From Pseudomonadota bacterium (lineage in GTDB: Bacteria > Pseudomonadota > Gammaproteobacteria > Steroidobacterales > GCA-2729495), in assembly GCA_963205295.1 (NCBI GenBank), contig CAUJIY010000025.1:48947-112946 (forward strand): DNA of 64,000 nucleotides, in the 5' to 3' direction. Position 1 is the stretch's first letter. Every line of letters begins with the position of its first letter. This document shows positions 48,835 through 57,984 of this stretch, piece after piece. The notes beneath the pieces were generated by a model. The model had not been told where the DNA came from. It did no database searches and was given only the letters and a program-made list of their open reading frames with translations. The position numbers were made by a program, and so were the translations under genes.

Positions 48835-49921
48835 CCCTACCTCCGCCCGCCCGGCGATCGTCAATGCGATCGACGAGTACCTGGGACATGTCGCCGCCAA
48901 GCGCGGCTCGGACCTGCACTTCATCGCCGGCGAACCGCCGCGGATGCGCCTGTACGGCGAACTGCAACCCATGGCGAGCGAGCCGCTCGCGGCGGCCCGC
49001 GCCGAGGAGGTCCTGCTGCAGATCATGTCGGCCGGCGCACGCACCGACTTCGGGAAACGCGACTCTGCCGACTTCGCCTATGCGGTGGAGGGTGTGGCCC
49101 GTTTCCGGGTCAACGTATTCCGCCATCTCGGCGGCATGGGGGCGGTGTTCCGCGCCATTCCGTCGCAGGCCAAGACGCTGCGCGATCTCGACCTGCCACC
49201 GGTGCTGAACAGCCTCGCCCGCCAGCCGCAGGGCATGATCCTGGTCACCGGCAAGACCGGGTCGGGCAAGTCAACGACGCTGGCGGCGATCATCGACGAG
49301 ATCAACAACCGCGAGACCGGCCACATCCTCACCATCGAGGACCCGATCGAGTTCGTCCACAAGCGCAAGAAATGCCTGATCAGCCAGCGCGAGGTCGGTC
49401 ACCACACGCCGAGCTTCGCCGCGGCCCTCAACTCGGCGCTGCGCGAGGACCCCGACGTCATCCTCGTTGGCGAGATGCGCGATCTCGAGACCATCAGCAT
49501 CGCGGTCACGGCCGCCGAGATGGGCATCCTGGTGATGGGTACGCTGCACACCAATGGCGCGGCACAGACCGTCGACCGCATCGTCAACTCGTTCCCGACG
49601 GACAAGCAGTCCCACGTGCGCACCATGCTCTCGACCTCGCTGCGCGGCGTAATCTCGCAGCAACTGGTGCCGCGCAAGGGCGAGCCCGGTCTCGTGGCAG
49701 CGCTCGAGATCATGGTCAACACGCCGGCCGTCGCCAACCTCATCCGCCAGGGCAAGCTCGACCAGCTCGAGAGCGCCATGCAGGGTGGACGTCAGGTGGG
49801 CATGAAGACCATGGACAGTTCGCTGCGCGAGCTGTTCGACAAGGGCATCGTCAGCGGGCGCAGCGCCTACGAGGCCGCGCTCGACAAGAAGAAGTTCGAG
49901 GACATCAAGGACCTCGCCTGA
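48821..49921 (+). CDS. PilT-type pilus retraction ATPase (second copy)
   Basis: A 366-residue ATPase, clearly a paralogue of its neighbour but differing in about half of residues by eye. It shows AAKRGSDLHFIAGEPPRMRL, Walker A GKTGSGKST (144-152), IEDPIEFVH, Walker B with Glu218 (VILVGEMRD) and GTLHTNGAAQTVDRI. TPAVANLIRQGKLDQLESAM is the PilT-type C-terminal motif region (AIRNLIRE in PilT). Its ATG 48821 overlaps the first copy by 14 bases, so the two should be coupled and could form a PilT/PilU-like pair. Confidence 0.93.
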   Translation: MSTADPTSARPAIVNAIDEYLGHVAAKRGSDLHFIAGEPPRMRLYGELQPMASEPLAAARAEEVLLQIMSAGARTDFGKRDSADFAYAVEGVARFRVNVFRHLGGMGAVFRAIPSQAKTLRDLDLPPVLNSLARQPQGMILVTGKTGSGKSTTLAAIIDEINNRETGHILTIEDPIEFVHKRKKCLISQREVGHHTPSFAAALNSALREDPDVILVGEMRDLETISIAVTAAEMGILVMGTLHTNGAAQTVDRIVNSFPTDKQSHVRTMLSTSLRGVISQQLVPRKGEPGLVAALEIMVNTPAVANLIRQGKLDQLESAMQGGRQVGMKTMDSSLRELFDKGIVSGRSAYEAALDKKKFEDIKDLA

Positions 49922-50001
49922 GGCGCCGCGCCCCTACGCGGGCCGGCACATCGCTGCTAGCATAGGCGCTGCCCTGTCGCGAGCCGCTCCCCGATCGTCC
50001 C

Positions 50002-52056
50002 ATGCCGCCAGCACGCCGCCGCATCCTCGTCACCAGTGCCCTGCCCTACGCCAATGGTCCGATCCATCTCGGCCACCTGGTCGAGTACCTGCAGACCGAC
50101 ATCTGGACGCGGTTCCAGCGCCTCGCCGGCCATGATTGCCTGTACGTGTGCGCCAGCGATGCGCACGGTACGCCCATCATGCTCAAGGCTGCCGAGCAGG
50201 GCCTCCCGCCGGAGGTGATGGTCGAGAATTACCGGCGCGAGCACCTGCGCGATTTTTCGCGCTTCCACATTGCCTTCGACAACTACCACACCACGCACTC
50301 GGCGGAGAACCAGCAGCTGGTCGAACGCATCTACGCCAGGCTGCAGGAACGCGGCCTGGTGGACTGGCGCACCATCCGCCAGGCCTACGACGAGCAGGCC
50401 CGCATGTTCCTGCCGGACCGATTCATCCGCGGCACCTGCCCGGCCTGCAGCGCCCCCGACCAGTACGGTGACAGCTGCGAAGCCTGTGGCGCCACCTACT
50501 CGCCGGCGGACCTGAAGGACGCGCGTTCCGCGGTCAGCGGCACCACGCCGGTGATGCGCGAGTCGAGCCACCTGTTCTTCCGGCTCGGCGTCTTCGAGGA
50601 TTCGCTGCGCCGCTGGACGGCGGGCGGGCGGCTCGACCCCAGCGTCACAGCGAAGCTCGGGGAGTGGTTCGCCGCGGGACTCAGGGACTGGGACATTTCG
50701 CGGGATGCGCCCTACTTTGGCTTTCCGATCCCGGGCGCGACCGACAAGTTCTTCTATGTCTGGCTCGACGCCCCGGTCGGCTACATGGCCAGCTTTGCGA
50801 ACCTATGCGAGTCCCGAAAGAAATCATCGCAACCAATTGTTTTCGATGACTATTGGAACGAACAAAGTGCAGCCGAGCTCTATCATTTCATCGGCAAGGA
50901 CATCGCCTACTTCCACACCCTGTTCTGGCCGGCCGTGCTCGAGGGAGCGGGGTTCCGCCAGCCGACCAGCGTCTTCGTGCACGGCTTCCTCACCGTCGAC
51001 GGGCAGAAGATGTCGAAGTCGCGCGGCACCTTCGTCGCCGCGGCAACCTACCTCGAGCACCTGGACCCGGAGTGGCTGCGCTACTACTACGCCTACAAGC
51101 TCGGCCCGGGTACCGACGACATCGACCTGAACCTGGCCGACTTCAGCGCCCGCATCAATGCCGACCTGGTTGGCAAGTTCGTCAACATCGCCAGCCGCTG
51201 CGCCGGCTTCATCCACCGGCTCGCCGGCGGGCGTCTGTCCGCCAGTCTCGCCAACCCCGCGCTCGTCGCCGAAGCAGCCGCGGCGGCCAGCGAGATCGCC
51301 CGCCTCTACGAGGCACGCGAGTTCGGCCGGGCCATGCGCGAGATCATGCGGCTCGCGGATCGCGCCAACCAGTACCTCGACGAGCGCAAGCCCTGGGTCC
51401 TCGCCCGCGACCCGGCGCGCAGCGCCGACGTACAAGCCGTGTGTACCGACGGGCTGAACCTGTTCCGGCTGCTGGTGCTCTATCTCAAGCCGGTGCTGCC
51501 CGACACCGCGGCGCGCGCCGAGGACTTCCTCGGCACCGGACCACTCACCTGGGCCGATGCCGGCCAGCCACTGCTCGACCGGGTGATCGGCACCTACCAG
51601 CCGCTGATGACCCGCGTCGACCCGGCTGCGGTCGCGCGCATGATCGAAGCTTCACGCCCGGGCGCAGCCACCAACGACCAACCGGAGAGCCGTCCCGTGA
51701 CCCGCGCCACCGCCGCCGCACCCTCGGCCGACATCATCGACCTCGACACCTTCCTCAAGGCGGACCTGCGCGTCGCCACGGTCCTGCAGGCCGAGATCGT
51801 CGAGGGCGCCGACAAGCTCCTGCGCGTCACCGTCGATGCCGGCGGCGAACGGCGCACCGTGTTCGCCGGCATCCGCAGCGCCTACGACCCGGCGACGCTC
51901 GTTGGCCGCCAGGTCGTGCTGCTCCTCAACCTCGCGCCGCGCCAGATGCGCTTCGGCATCTCCGAGGGCATGCTGCTCGCAGCGGGGGACGACGCCGGTG
52001 GCGTATTCCTCGTCACGCCCGATCCGGGTGCCCGCGCAGGCCTGCGCGTGCGCTAG
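50002..52056 (+). CDS. metG: Methionyl-tRNA synthetase MetG
   Basis: A class Ia synthetase of 684 residues. [19 protein letters not shown] contains the HLGH element; the zinc knuckle is [28 protein letters not shown] is the KMSKS loop. After the helical anticodon domain a linker leads to a C-terminal tRNA-binding (Trbp111-like) domain, [20 protein letters not shown], used for dimerisation. A short AT-rich patch with unusual codons lies at 50815-50871. TAGCAT at 49958-49963 is a weak -10 candidate. The rnf-like genes follow 17 bases later. Confidence 0.97.
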   Translation: MPPARRRILVTSALPYANGPIHLGHLVEYLQTDIWTRFQRLAGHDCLYVCASDAHGTPIMLKAAEQGLPPEVMVENYRREHLRDFSRFHIAFDNYHTTHSAENQQLVERIYARLQERGLVDWRTIRQAYDEQARMFLPDRFIRGTCPACSAPDQYGDSCEACGATYSPADLKDARSAVSGTTPVMRESSHLFFRLGVFEDSLRRWTAGGRLDPSVTAKLGEWFAAGLRDWDISRDAPYFGFPIPGATDKFFYVWLDAPVGYMASFANLCESRKKSSQPIVFDDYWNEQSAAELYHFIGKDIAYFHTLFWPAVLEGAGFRQPTSVFVHGFLTVDGQKMSKSRGTFVAAATYLEHLDPEWLRYYYAYKLGPGTDDIDLNLADFSARINADLVGKFVNIASRCAGFIHRLAGGRLSASLANPALVAEAAAAASEIARLYEAREFGRAMREIMRLADRANQYLDERKPWVLARDPARSADVQAVCTDGLNLFRLLVLYLKPVLPDTAARAEDFLGTGPLTWADAGQPLLDRVIGTYQPLMTRVDPAAVARMIEASRPGAATNDQPESRPVTRATAAAPSADIIDLDTFLKADLRVATVLQAEIVEGADKLLRVTVDAGGERRTVFAGIRSAYDPATLVGRQVVLLLNLAPRQMRFGISEGMLLAAGDDAGGVFLVTPDPGARAGLRVR

Positions 52057-52073
52057 GGAATGCCGGTGCAGGC

Positions 52074-52637
52074 ATGACCGAACTCGTCGCCCTGCTTCTC
52101 GGTGTAGTCCTGATCGGCGAGTTCGTGCTCGAGCGCCTGCCCGGCCTGTTTCCGCCGGCGCCACCCGGCGGGGCCGTCGCGGCGGTCACGGTGATCGCGC
52201 CGGCCCTCGGCCTGCCGGTTGCCTGGCTCGGCAGCCACGACCTGCTGGCGTACTTCGGGCTGGAGCAGGCCCACCTCGTCCTCTGGGTGCTCGTCGCCGC
52301 ACTCGCCGTGCGCAGCGTCATCATCGCCGCCGCACGCCTGCGGCCGCCGTGGAGCCCGGTTCTGGCAGAGCAGCGTGCACGCCTCGCCTTCGACGTCACC
52401 GGTGCCGGGGCCGCGGCCCTGGCCGCTCTCGCGCCAGCGAGCCTTGCCGCGGCGTTCACCGCCGGCCTCATTGCCGGGGTCCTCGGTGCCGTTTTGCGGC
52501 TGCTGCTCGCCGACCTGCGCCGGCGCCTCGACGGCGGCGACGTACCCCGGCGCTGGCGCGGCGCCGCCATCGCGCTCGTGAGCGCAGCCATCGTCAGCCT
52601 CGCCAGTGCCGGCCTGGCCGGCCTCTGGCCGGGGTGA
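52074..52637 (+). CDS. RnfA-like membrane subunit lacking the cluster cysteines
   Basis: A 187-residue membrane protein with about six hydrophobic segments. Its opening MTELVALLLGVVLIGEFVLE and RLPGLFP aligns without gaps to the RnfA opening as I recall it, but the Cys of the RnfA motif LGLCP is Phe here and the TNC motif reads TGA. There is no Cys at all in the protein. In canonical Rnf these cysteines, with those of RnfE, hold a [2Fe-2S] cluster within the membrane. The position before rnfC supports the RnfA assignment. The start ATG 52074 lies 17 bases after metG. A diverged family member with a changed role is as likely as simple decay. Confidence 0.65.
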   Translation: MTELVALLLGVVLIGEFVLERLPGLFPPAPPGGAVAAVTVIAPALGLPVAWLGSHDLLAYFGLEQAHLVLWVLVAALAVRSVIIAAARLRPPWSPVLAEQRARLAFDVTGAGAAALAALAPASLAAAFTAGLIAGVLGAVLRLLLADLRRRLDGGDVPRRWRGAAIALVSAAIVSLASAGLAGLWPG

Positions 52638-54034
52638 CCGCCACCGGCCACGTCATGAGTTCCAGCCCCGGCACCACAGACAGCACGGCGCCACGCTGGC
52701 GCTACGATCCGCAACCGCGCCGACCGGACTGGGGCATTCACGGCACCACCTTCAAGAACATCTCGAAACAGACGCCGATCCGCATCGCACCGCTGCCGGC
52801 ACAGGCTACGCTCTGCCTGCAGCAGGGGCCGTTCACCGCCACGCCGCTGGTCGTCCCCGGCGAGCGCGTCCTCACCGGCCAGCCGATCGCGGTCGATACC
52901 GGCGGTACCCGGATTCACGCGTCGGTCACGGGGCGCGTCAGCGCGGTCGGCCTGCGTCCGGTTCCAGGACCCCAGCCGACCCGCGCCCCGTGCGTGGTCA
53001 TCCAGCGCGAAGGCGACGAGGAGTGGCACGAGAGCTGCGAACCGGTCGCCGATCCGAGCCGGCTCGCGCCGGCAGAAGTCTGCCGGCGCATCGCCGCGGC
53101 CGGCATCGTCGGGCTGGGAGGCGCGCTGTACCCCACGGCGCGCAAGCTCGCTCCCGGTGTGCCGATCCGCGCCCTGCTCGTCAACGGCGTGGAATGCGAA
53201 CCCTGGATCACCTGTGACGAAGTGCTGCTGCGCGAACGCGCCGCGAGCGTGATCGCGGGCGCGCGCATCGCCATGCACGCCCTCGGTGCGGCCCACGCCG
53301 TCATCGCCGTCGAAGGCGACATGCCTGAGGCACGGGTGGCCGTGCACGACGCGCTGCAGGCAGCGGGCGACAGCGGCATCGGGCTGGCCGTGGTCACCGC
53401 CAAGTACCCGGCCGGCGGCGAGCGCCAGCTGGTGCAGCTGCTGACCGGCGAGGAAGTACCGGCCGGCGGCCTGCCGCGCGATCTTGGCTACGTGGTGCAG
53501 AACGCCGGTACGCTCGCCGCCATCGCCACCCTGTTTCGCAGCGGCGAACCGCTGGTCGCACGCATCGTGACCGTCACCGGCAATGGCGTGGCGGCACCCG
53601 GCAACTTCGAGGCGCGCATCGGTACTCCGCTGCGCCAGCTGGTCGACCTCGCCGGTGGCTATCGCTATCCGCCGACACGGCTGCTGATGGGCGGGCCGAT
53701 GATGGGCTGGGCGCTGCCCGACGACGACCTGGCCGTGACCAAGGCGACCAACTGCCTGGTCGCAGCCACGGCCGCCGAGCTGGCACCACCGCGACCCGAG
53801 ATGCCGTGCATCCGTTGTGGCGAGTGCGTGCAGACCTGTCCGGCACGACTGCTGCCGCACGAGCTGCACGCTGCCCTGCGCCGCGGTGATTACGCGACGC
53901 TGGCCGCGCTCGCGCTCGATGCCTGCATCGAATGCGGCTGCTGCGACTACGTCTGCCCGAGCGCCATACCCCTCACCGCACGTTTCGTCGCCGCCAGGCG
54001 CCAGGACGCAGCGGAACCGGACGCGCCGTCGTGA
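52634..54034 (+). CDS. rnfC: Electron transport complex subunit RnfC
   Basis: RnfC is the NADH- and FMN-binding peripheral subunit with two 4Fe-4S clusters. From GTG 52634 (overlapping the previous stop) the product is 466 residues; ATG 52655 is an alternative. DWGIHGTTFKNISKQTPIR opens the SLBB/biotinyl-like part. GLGGALYPTARKLA replaces the usual GGAGFPTAVK nucleotide region conservatively. Two intact ferredoxin motifs are CIRCGECVQTCP (Cys 392, 395, 398, 402) and CIECGCCDYVCP (Cys 431, 434, 437, 441). No rnfB lies before it, although rnfB normally separates rnfA and rnfC. Confidence 0.87.
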   Translation: MTATGHVMSSSPGTTDSTAPRWRYDPQPRRPDWGIHGTTFKNISKQTPIRIAPLPAQATLCLQQGPFTATPLVVPGERVLTGQPIAVDTGGTRIHASVTGRVSAVGLRPVPGPQPTRAPCVVIQREGDEEWHESCEPVADPSRLAPAEVCRRIAAAGIVGLGGALYPTARKLAPGVPIRALLVNGVECEPWITCDEVLLRERAASVIAGARIAMHALGAAHAVIAVEGDMPEARVAVHDALQAAGDSGIGLAVVTAKYPAGGERQLVQLLTGEEVPAGGLPRDLGYVVQNAGTLAAIATLFRSGEPLVARIVTVTGNGVAAPGNFEARIGTPLRQLVDLAGGYRYPPTRLLMGGPMMGWALPDDDLAVTKATNCLVAATAAELAPPRPEMPCIRCGECVQTCPARLLPHELHAALRRGDYATLAALALDACIECGCCDYVCPSAIPLTARFVAARRQDAAEPDAPS

Positions 54035-55062
54035 AATTCGGAGTCGTGCAAGCACCGCACTGGCGCAACGCCGGTGATGTCGCCGGCATGATGCGCGAGG
54101 TGCTGTATGCACTGGCGCCGGCGGCCGTGGCGTATACCTATTTTTTCGGTCCTGGCCTGCTCCTCAACATCGTGGTCGCCGCCACCGTCGCCATCGCCAC
54201 CGAGGCGCTCGCCCTGCGGTTGCGTGGACGCACGAGCCGGCTGGCGCTGTCCGACGGCAGCGCGCTGGTATGCGCCGTGTTGCTGGCTTTCTGCCTGCCG
54301 CCGCTGACGCCGTGGTGGGTGACCGCCTGCGGCAGCGCGTTTGCGATCGGCGTGGCCAAGCACCTGTACGGTGGCCTGGGGTTCAACGTGTTCAACCCGG
54401 CGATGGCCGGCTACGTGCTGCTCCTCGCGGCCTTCCCCGGCTATCTCGCCGGGTGGCTGCCGCCCAACGTCGGCGACCTCGACTACCGGGCGTTGTCGCT
54501 GGCGGAGTCGGCGACCTACACCGTGACGGGCAGCCTGCCGCCAGGCGTCGAACTCGACGCCGTCACGCGGGCGACGCCGCTCACCGTGGTCAAGGCCGAA
54601 CTCGGCCAGATGCGCACCATGGGCGAGATCGTCGTCGATCCGGTGTTCGGCGACTTCGGTGGCGCCGGCTGGGAGTGGATCGGCAACTTCATCACGCTCG
54701 GCGGCCTGTGGCTGCTCTATCGCGGCATCATCCGCTGGCAGGTCCCGGCCGCCATGCTCGCCGGGCTCATGCTGCCGGCCCTGCTGCTGTACCTGACCGA
54801 TGCCGAGACGCACCCCTCGCCGTTGTTCCACCTGTACTCGGGCGGTACCCTGCTCGGCGCCTTCTTCATCGCGACCGACCCGGTCTCTTCGGCCGTGACC
54901 GACCGCGGGCGGCTGGTCTGCGGCGCCGGCTGCGGCCTGCTCACGTTCGCGATACGGCACTGGGGCATCTATCCGGATGGCGTGGCAGTGGCGGTGTTGC
55001 TCATGAACCTGGCAGTGCCGACGATCGACCGCTACACGCGACCGCGTCCTTACGGGTACTGA
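54031..55062 (+). CDS. rnfD: Electron transport complex subunit RnfD
   Basis: RnfD is a membrane subunit with covalently bound FMN in canonical complexes. The 343-residue product has about nine hydrophobic segments, including YALAPAAVAYTYFFGPGLLL, KHLYGGLGFNVFNPAMAGYV and FFIATDPVSSAVT, all typical. The likely flavin-acceptor segment reads DAVTRATPLTVVK, where homologues usually have a (S/T)GAT-like motif, so attachment is uncertain. GTG 54031 overlaps the rnfC stop (GTGA). rnfG begins one base after its stop. Confidence 0.88.
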   Translation: MKFGVVQAPHWRNAGDVAGMMREVLYALAPAAVAYTYFFGPGLLLNIVVAATVAIATEALALRLRGRTSRLALSDGSALVCAVLLAFCLPPLTPWWVTACGSAFAIGVAKHLYGGLGFNVFNPAMAGYVLLLAAFPGYLAGWLPPNVGDLDYRALSLAESATYTVTGSLPPGVELDAVTRATPLTVVKAELGQMRTMGEIVVDPVFGDFGGAGWEWIGNFITLGGLWLLYRGIIRWQVPAAMLAGLMLPALLLYLTDAETHPSPLFHLYSGGTLLGAFFIATDPVSSAVTDRGRLVCGAGCGLLTFAIRHWGIYPDGVAVAVLLMNLAVPTIDRYTRPRPYGY

Positions 55063-55063
55063 C

Positions 55064-55732
55064 ATGACTTCCGCCCACGACCCGACACCGACTCCACCAC
55101 CGCTCCTGGTGCGCCTCGCCTGGATCGTCGCGCTGCTGGTGGTCGCTGCGGCTGCCGTCACCTGGGTCACCCGGGCGACGCGCGAGCGCATCGCGCGCAA
55201 CGAGGCGGCCCAGATCATGAAGGACCTGGTCCAGGTACTGCCAGTCGGCAGCTTCGACAACCAGCCGGACCAGGACAGCATCGCGGTGCGCGATCCGGCC
55301 CTCGGCAGCGAAGCGCCGCTGCCCGTTTACCGCGCGCGACGGGGCGGCGTGCCGGTGGCGGCAGTCGTCACCGTTATCGCCCCGCAGGGCTATGTCGGGC
55401 CGATCCACCTGCTGGTCGCGCTCGACCCCGCGGGCACGGTGCTCGGCGTGCACATCCTGGCGCATCGCGAGACCGCCGGTGTCGGCGACCGCATCGAGCC
55501 TGTCCACAGCGACTTCCTGCGCAGCTTCGTCGGCCGCTCGCTCACCAGCCCGCTGCCCGCCGCCTGGAACGTACGTCGCGACGGCGGCGGGTTCGATCAG
55601 CTGACCGGCGCCACCGTCACCAGCCGCGCCGTCATCGGTGCCGTGCGGGATGCGGCGCTGTGGTTCGCCGCGCATCGCACCGACGTGTTCAGCGCCCCGT
55701 CCGCCGCTACCATCCAGCCATCGATGCCCTGA
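55064..55732 (+). CDS. rnfG: Electron transport complex subunit RnfG
   Basis: A 222-residue protein anchored by one N-terminal membrane helix (LVRLAWIVALLVVAAAAVTWV), with a periplasmic FMN-binding domain. GYVGPIHLLVALDPAGTVLG and HILAHRETAGVGDRIEP are typical, and the covalent flavin motif is intact in DQLTGATVTSRAVIGA, with acceptor Thr184. It is cotranscribed with rnfD (one-base gap) and with the RnfE-like gene (ten-base gap). Confidence 0.9.
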   Translation: MTSAHDPTPTPPPLLVRLAWIVALLVVAAAAVTWVTRATRERIARNEAAQIMKDLVQVLPVGSFDNQPDQDSIAVRDPALGSEAPLPVYRARRGGVPVAAVVTVIAPQGYVGPIHLLVALDPAGTVLGVHILAHRETAGVGDRIEPVHSDFLRSFVGRSLTSPLPAAWNVRRDGGGFDQLTGATVTSRAVIGAVRDAALWFAAHRTDVFSAPSAATIQPSMP

Positions 55733-55742
55733 CAATCCACAC

Positions 55743-56324
55743 GTGTTGCCGCAAGTACATTCGACCGTTACCGACACCAGTCCACAGGCGCGGCTACCGG
55801 CCAGCTGGTACTGGCTGGGGGCGCTGCCGGTCGCAGTCGGCGCCGACTCGCTGGCGGGCGGCATCGGACTCGGCACGGCGGTCGCAGCCACCATCGCCCT
55901 CACCTGCACCATCGGCACCCTGCTGGCTGCCCGTCTGGCGCCGACCAGCCGCGTGCTCGCCGCGCAACTGGTCGCGGCCGGGGCGGTCGCCCTGGCGGGA
56001 CTGCTCGGCCAGGCCTTCGCCTACGAGGCGCAACTGGCCTTCGGCGCCTGGCTGCCCCTCGTCATCGTCAATGGTGCCCTGCTGTCCGGCTGGGACGACG
56101 GGCCAGGCGCGCGCGCGCCGGCCGCAGGTGCGCTGCTGCGCGCAGCAGCGCTCGCTGCGGCCAGCGTCGTGACCACCGGTGCGATACGCGAGTTCGGCGG
56201 CCGATTCCTCGTCGGGCTTGCGGACTGCCAGCTCGCCGGCGTCCCGGCGGCTGCATTCCTGCTGCTGGCCCTGCTGCTCGCTGCGACAGGTGCACGCCGC
56301 GACAACGCGCCGCCCACGGCATGA
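55743..56324 (+). CDS. RnfE-like membrane subunit lacking the cluster cysteines
   Basis: A 193-residue membrane protein in the rnfE position, immediately before nth. WYWLGALPVAVGADSLAGGI resembles the RnfE segment around LLGLCP but the Cys is Leu, and the second motif reads LPLVIVNGALLSG where RnfE has a TNC segment. The two cysteines present (ALTCTIG and LADCQLAG) are elsewhere. GTG 55743 is the best start. About six hydrophobic segments are visible. The parallel loss in the RnfA-like partner suggests coordinated change. Confidence 0.65.
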   Translation: MLPQVHSTVTDTSPQARLPASWYWLGALPVAVGADSLAGGIGLGTAVAATIALTCTIGTLLAARLAPTSRVLAAQLVAAGAVALAGLLGQAFAYEAQLAFGAWLPLVIVNGALLSGWDDGPGARAPAAGALLRAAALAAASVVTTGAIREFGGRFLVGLADCQLAGVPAAAFLLLALLLAATGARRDNAPPTA

Positions 56325-56953
56325 AGGCCGCACGGCGTATCGCGCTGTTCGAGCGCCTGCAGGCCGCCAACCCGCATCCGGGTCCGGAGCTTCACTACAG
56401 CTCGCCGTTCGAACTCCTCGTGGCGGTCGTCCTCTCGGCGCAGGCCACCGACGTCAGTGTCAACAAGGCCACCGCGACGCTCTTCCCGGCGGCGCGTACC
56501 CCGCAGCAGATGCTCGCACTCGGCGAAGCGGCGTTGCTCACGCACGTCCGCAGCATCGGCCTCGCCAGGACCAAGGCCGCCAACATCATCCGCACCAGCC
56601 GCATCCTGCTGGAACAGCACGGTGGCGAGGTACCACACGATCGCGCAGCGCTGGAGGCGCTGCCGGGCGTCGGGCGCAAGACCGCCAATGTCGTCCTCAA
56701 CGCCGCTTTCGGCGAGCCCACCATTGCGGTCGACACGCATATCTTCCGGGTCGCCAACCGCACCGGACTCGCTCCGGGCAGCACCCCGCTCGCCGTGGAA
56801 CGCGCACTGCTCGAGCATGTGCCGGTGAGGTTCCACCAGCACGCGCACCACTGGCTGCTCCTGCACGGCCGTTACGTCTGCAAGGCCCGCGCGCCGGCCT
56901 GCGACAGCTGCCTCATCGCCGATCTCTGCGAATTTCCCGACAGGAACCGCTGA
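56321..56953 (+). CDS. nth: Endonuclease III Nth
   Basis: Nth removes oxidised pyrimidines and cuts at abasic sites. The 210-residue product has the helix-hairpin-helix LPGVGRKTANVVLN with catalytic Lys120 and Asp138 in VDTHIFRV. The Fe-S cluster cysteines are 187, 194, 197 and 203 (C-x6-C-x2-C-x5-C). Its ATG overlaps the RnfE-like stop (ATGA). rnf genes followed by nth are common in gammaproteobacteria, which supports the assignment of the operon upstream. Confidence 0.96.
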   Translation: MKAARRIALFERLQAANPHPGPELHYSSPFELLVAVVLSAQATDVSVNKATATLFPAARTPQQMLALGEAALLTHVRSIGLARTKAANIIRTSRILLEQHGGEVPHDRAALEALPGVGRKTANVVLNAAFGEPTIAVDTHIFRVANRTGLAPGSTPLAVERALLEHVPVRFHQHAHHWLLLHGRYVCKARAPACDSCLIADLCEFPDRNR

Positions 56954-57047
56954 CTGCCCTGCGCCGCGCTACACTGGCGCTGCGACACCGGCCCGGCGCT
57001 GTCCTGAACTGCCGCCGGCCTGCCACCCGGAAACGGACCGCATCCCC

Positions 57048-57974
57048 ATGACCCTGGACTCCCTGGCCGCCAGCCGTGCGGAGCACCTGCGCGGCATCGG
57101 CGCCATGCTGATCGCCGTGGCGGCGCTCGCCGCGATGGACGCCGTGTTGAAGCTGCTCGCCGCCGATTACCCACCGCTGCAGGTCACAGCGCTGCGCGGC
57201 GGCTCCTCGCTGCCGTTCGTGCTGGCGGGCGTGGCGCTGTGGGGCCGCTGGCAGGACCTGCGCCCGGTGCACGTCAGCCTGCACCTGGCGCGTGGCGTGC
57301 TCGGCATCGTCATGGTCGCCGGCTTCGTCTACGCTGTTCGTTCCCTGTCGCTGGCCAGCGCCTATTCGATCTTCTTCATCGCCCCGCTGCTGGTAACCGC
57401 CCTGGCGGTACCGCTGCTCGGAGAACACGTCGGGGCCAGGCGCTGGGTGGCAATCCTCGTGGGCCTCGGCGGGGTGCTGGTGATGCTGCAACCCTCGCCC
57501 GATGCGCTGGTGACCCTCGGCGCGCTCGGTGCGCTCGCCTCGGCGCTGGCCTATGCGCTGAGTGCCATCTCGGTACGGGTCCTGACCCGCACCGACACGA
57601 CGGCGAGCATGGTGTTCTGGTTCCTGCTGCTCCTGACGCTCTCCGCCGGCACACTTGCCGCGCCCGGGTGGGTTGCGATCCGGCCGGACGACTGGCTGTG
57701 GATCGCCGCACTCGGTGCACTCGGCACCGTCGGCCAGCACTTCATCACCGAGGCGTTCCGCCACGCGCCCGCCTCGGTGATCGCGCCGTTCGAGTACACG
57801 GCCCTGCTGTGGGGCGTGGCGATCGACTGGGCGTTCTGGAACGTGCTGCCGGGCGGGCGAACCCTCGTCGGTGCCGGGATCGTCATCGCGGCGGGCCTGT
57901 ACCTGATCTGGCGCGAGCGGCAGCTGCGCCTGGAACTCGCGGCCAGCATCGAATCGCCGGCGAGCATGCATTGA
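57048..57974 (+). CDS. EamA (DMT superfamily) transporter
   Basis: A 308-residue inner-membrane protein with ten hydrophobic segments arranged as two EamA halves. IGAMLIAVAALAAMDAVLKLL and SLSLASAYSIFFIAPLLVTALAVPLLGE are typical of the first half, and AFRHAPASVIAPFEYTALLWGVAIDW of the second. The substrate is unknown. A TACACT hexamer at 56970-56975 may be its -10. The repeat cluster begins 11 bases after its stop. Confidence 0.9.
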   Translation: MTLDSLAASRAEHLRGIGAMLIAVAALAAMDAVLKLLAADYPPLQVTALRGGSSLPFVLAGVALWGRWQDLRPVHVSLHLARGVLGIVMVAGFVYAVRSLSLASAYSIFFIAPLLVTALAVPLLGEHVGARRWVAILVGLGGVLVMLQPSPDALVTLGALGALASALAYALSAISVRVLTRTDTTASMVFWFLLLLTLSAGTLAAPGWVAIRPDDWLWIAALGALGTVGQHFITEAFRHAPASVIAPFEYTALLWGVAIDWAFWNVLPGGRTLVGAGIVIAAGLYLIWRERQLRLELAASIESPASMH

Positions 57975-57984
57975 AGGATCGGGA

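Noticed and set aside
45342..49921. Recent horizontal transfer of the kinase/PilT operon
   Set aside because: Codon use and G+C look like the rest of the window, and no mobile-element remnants or direct repeats flank it.
54562..54606. Loss of RnfD flavinylation (TRAT in place of GAT-type motif)
   Set aside because: RnfD motifs vary more than RnfG ones and I cannot recall enough homologues to judge. It is noted in the gene entry and not claimed as loss.
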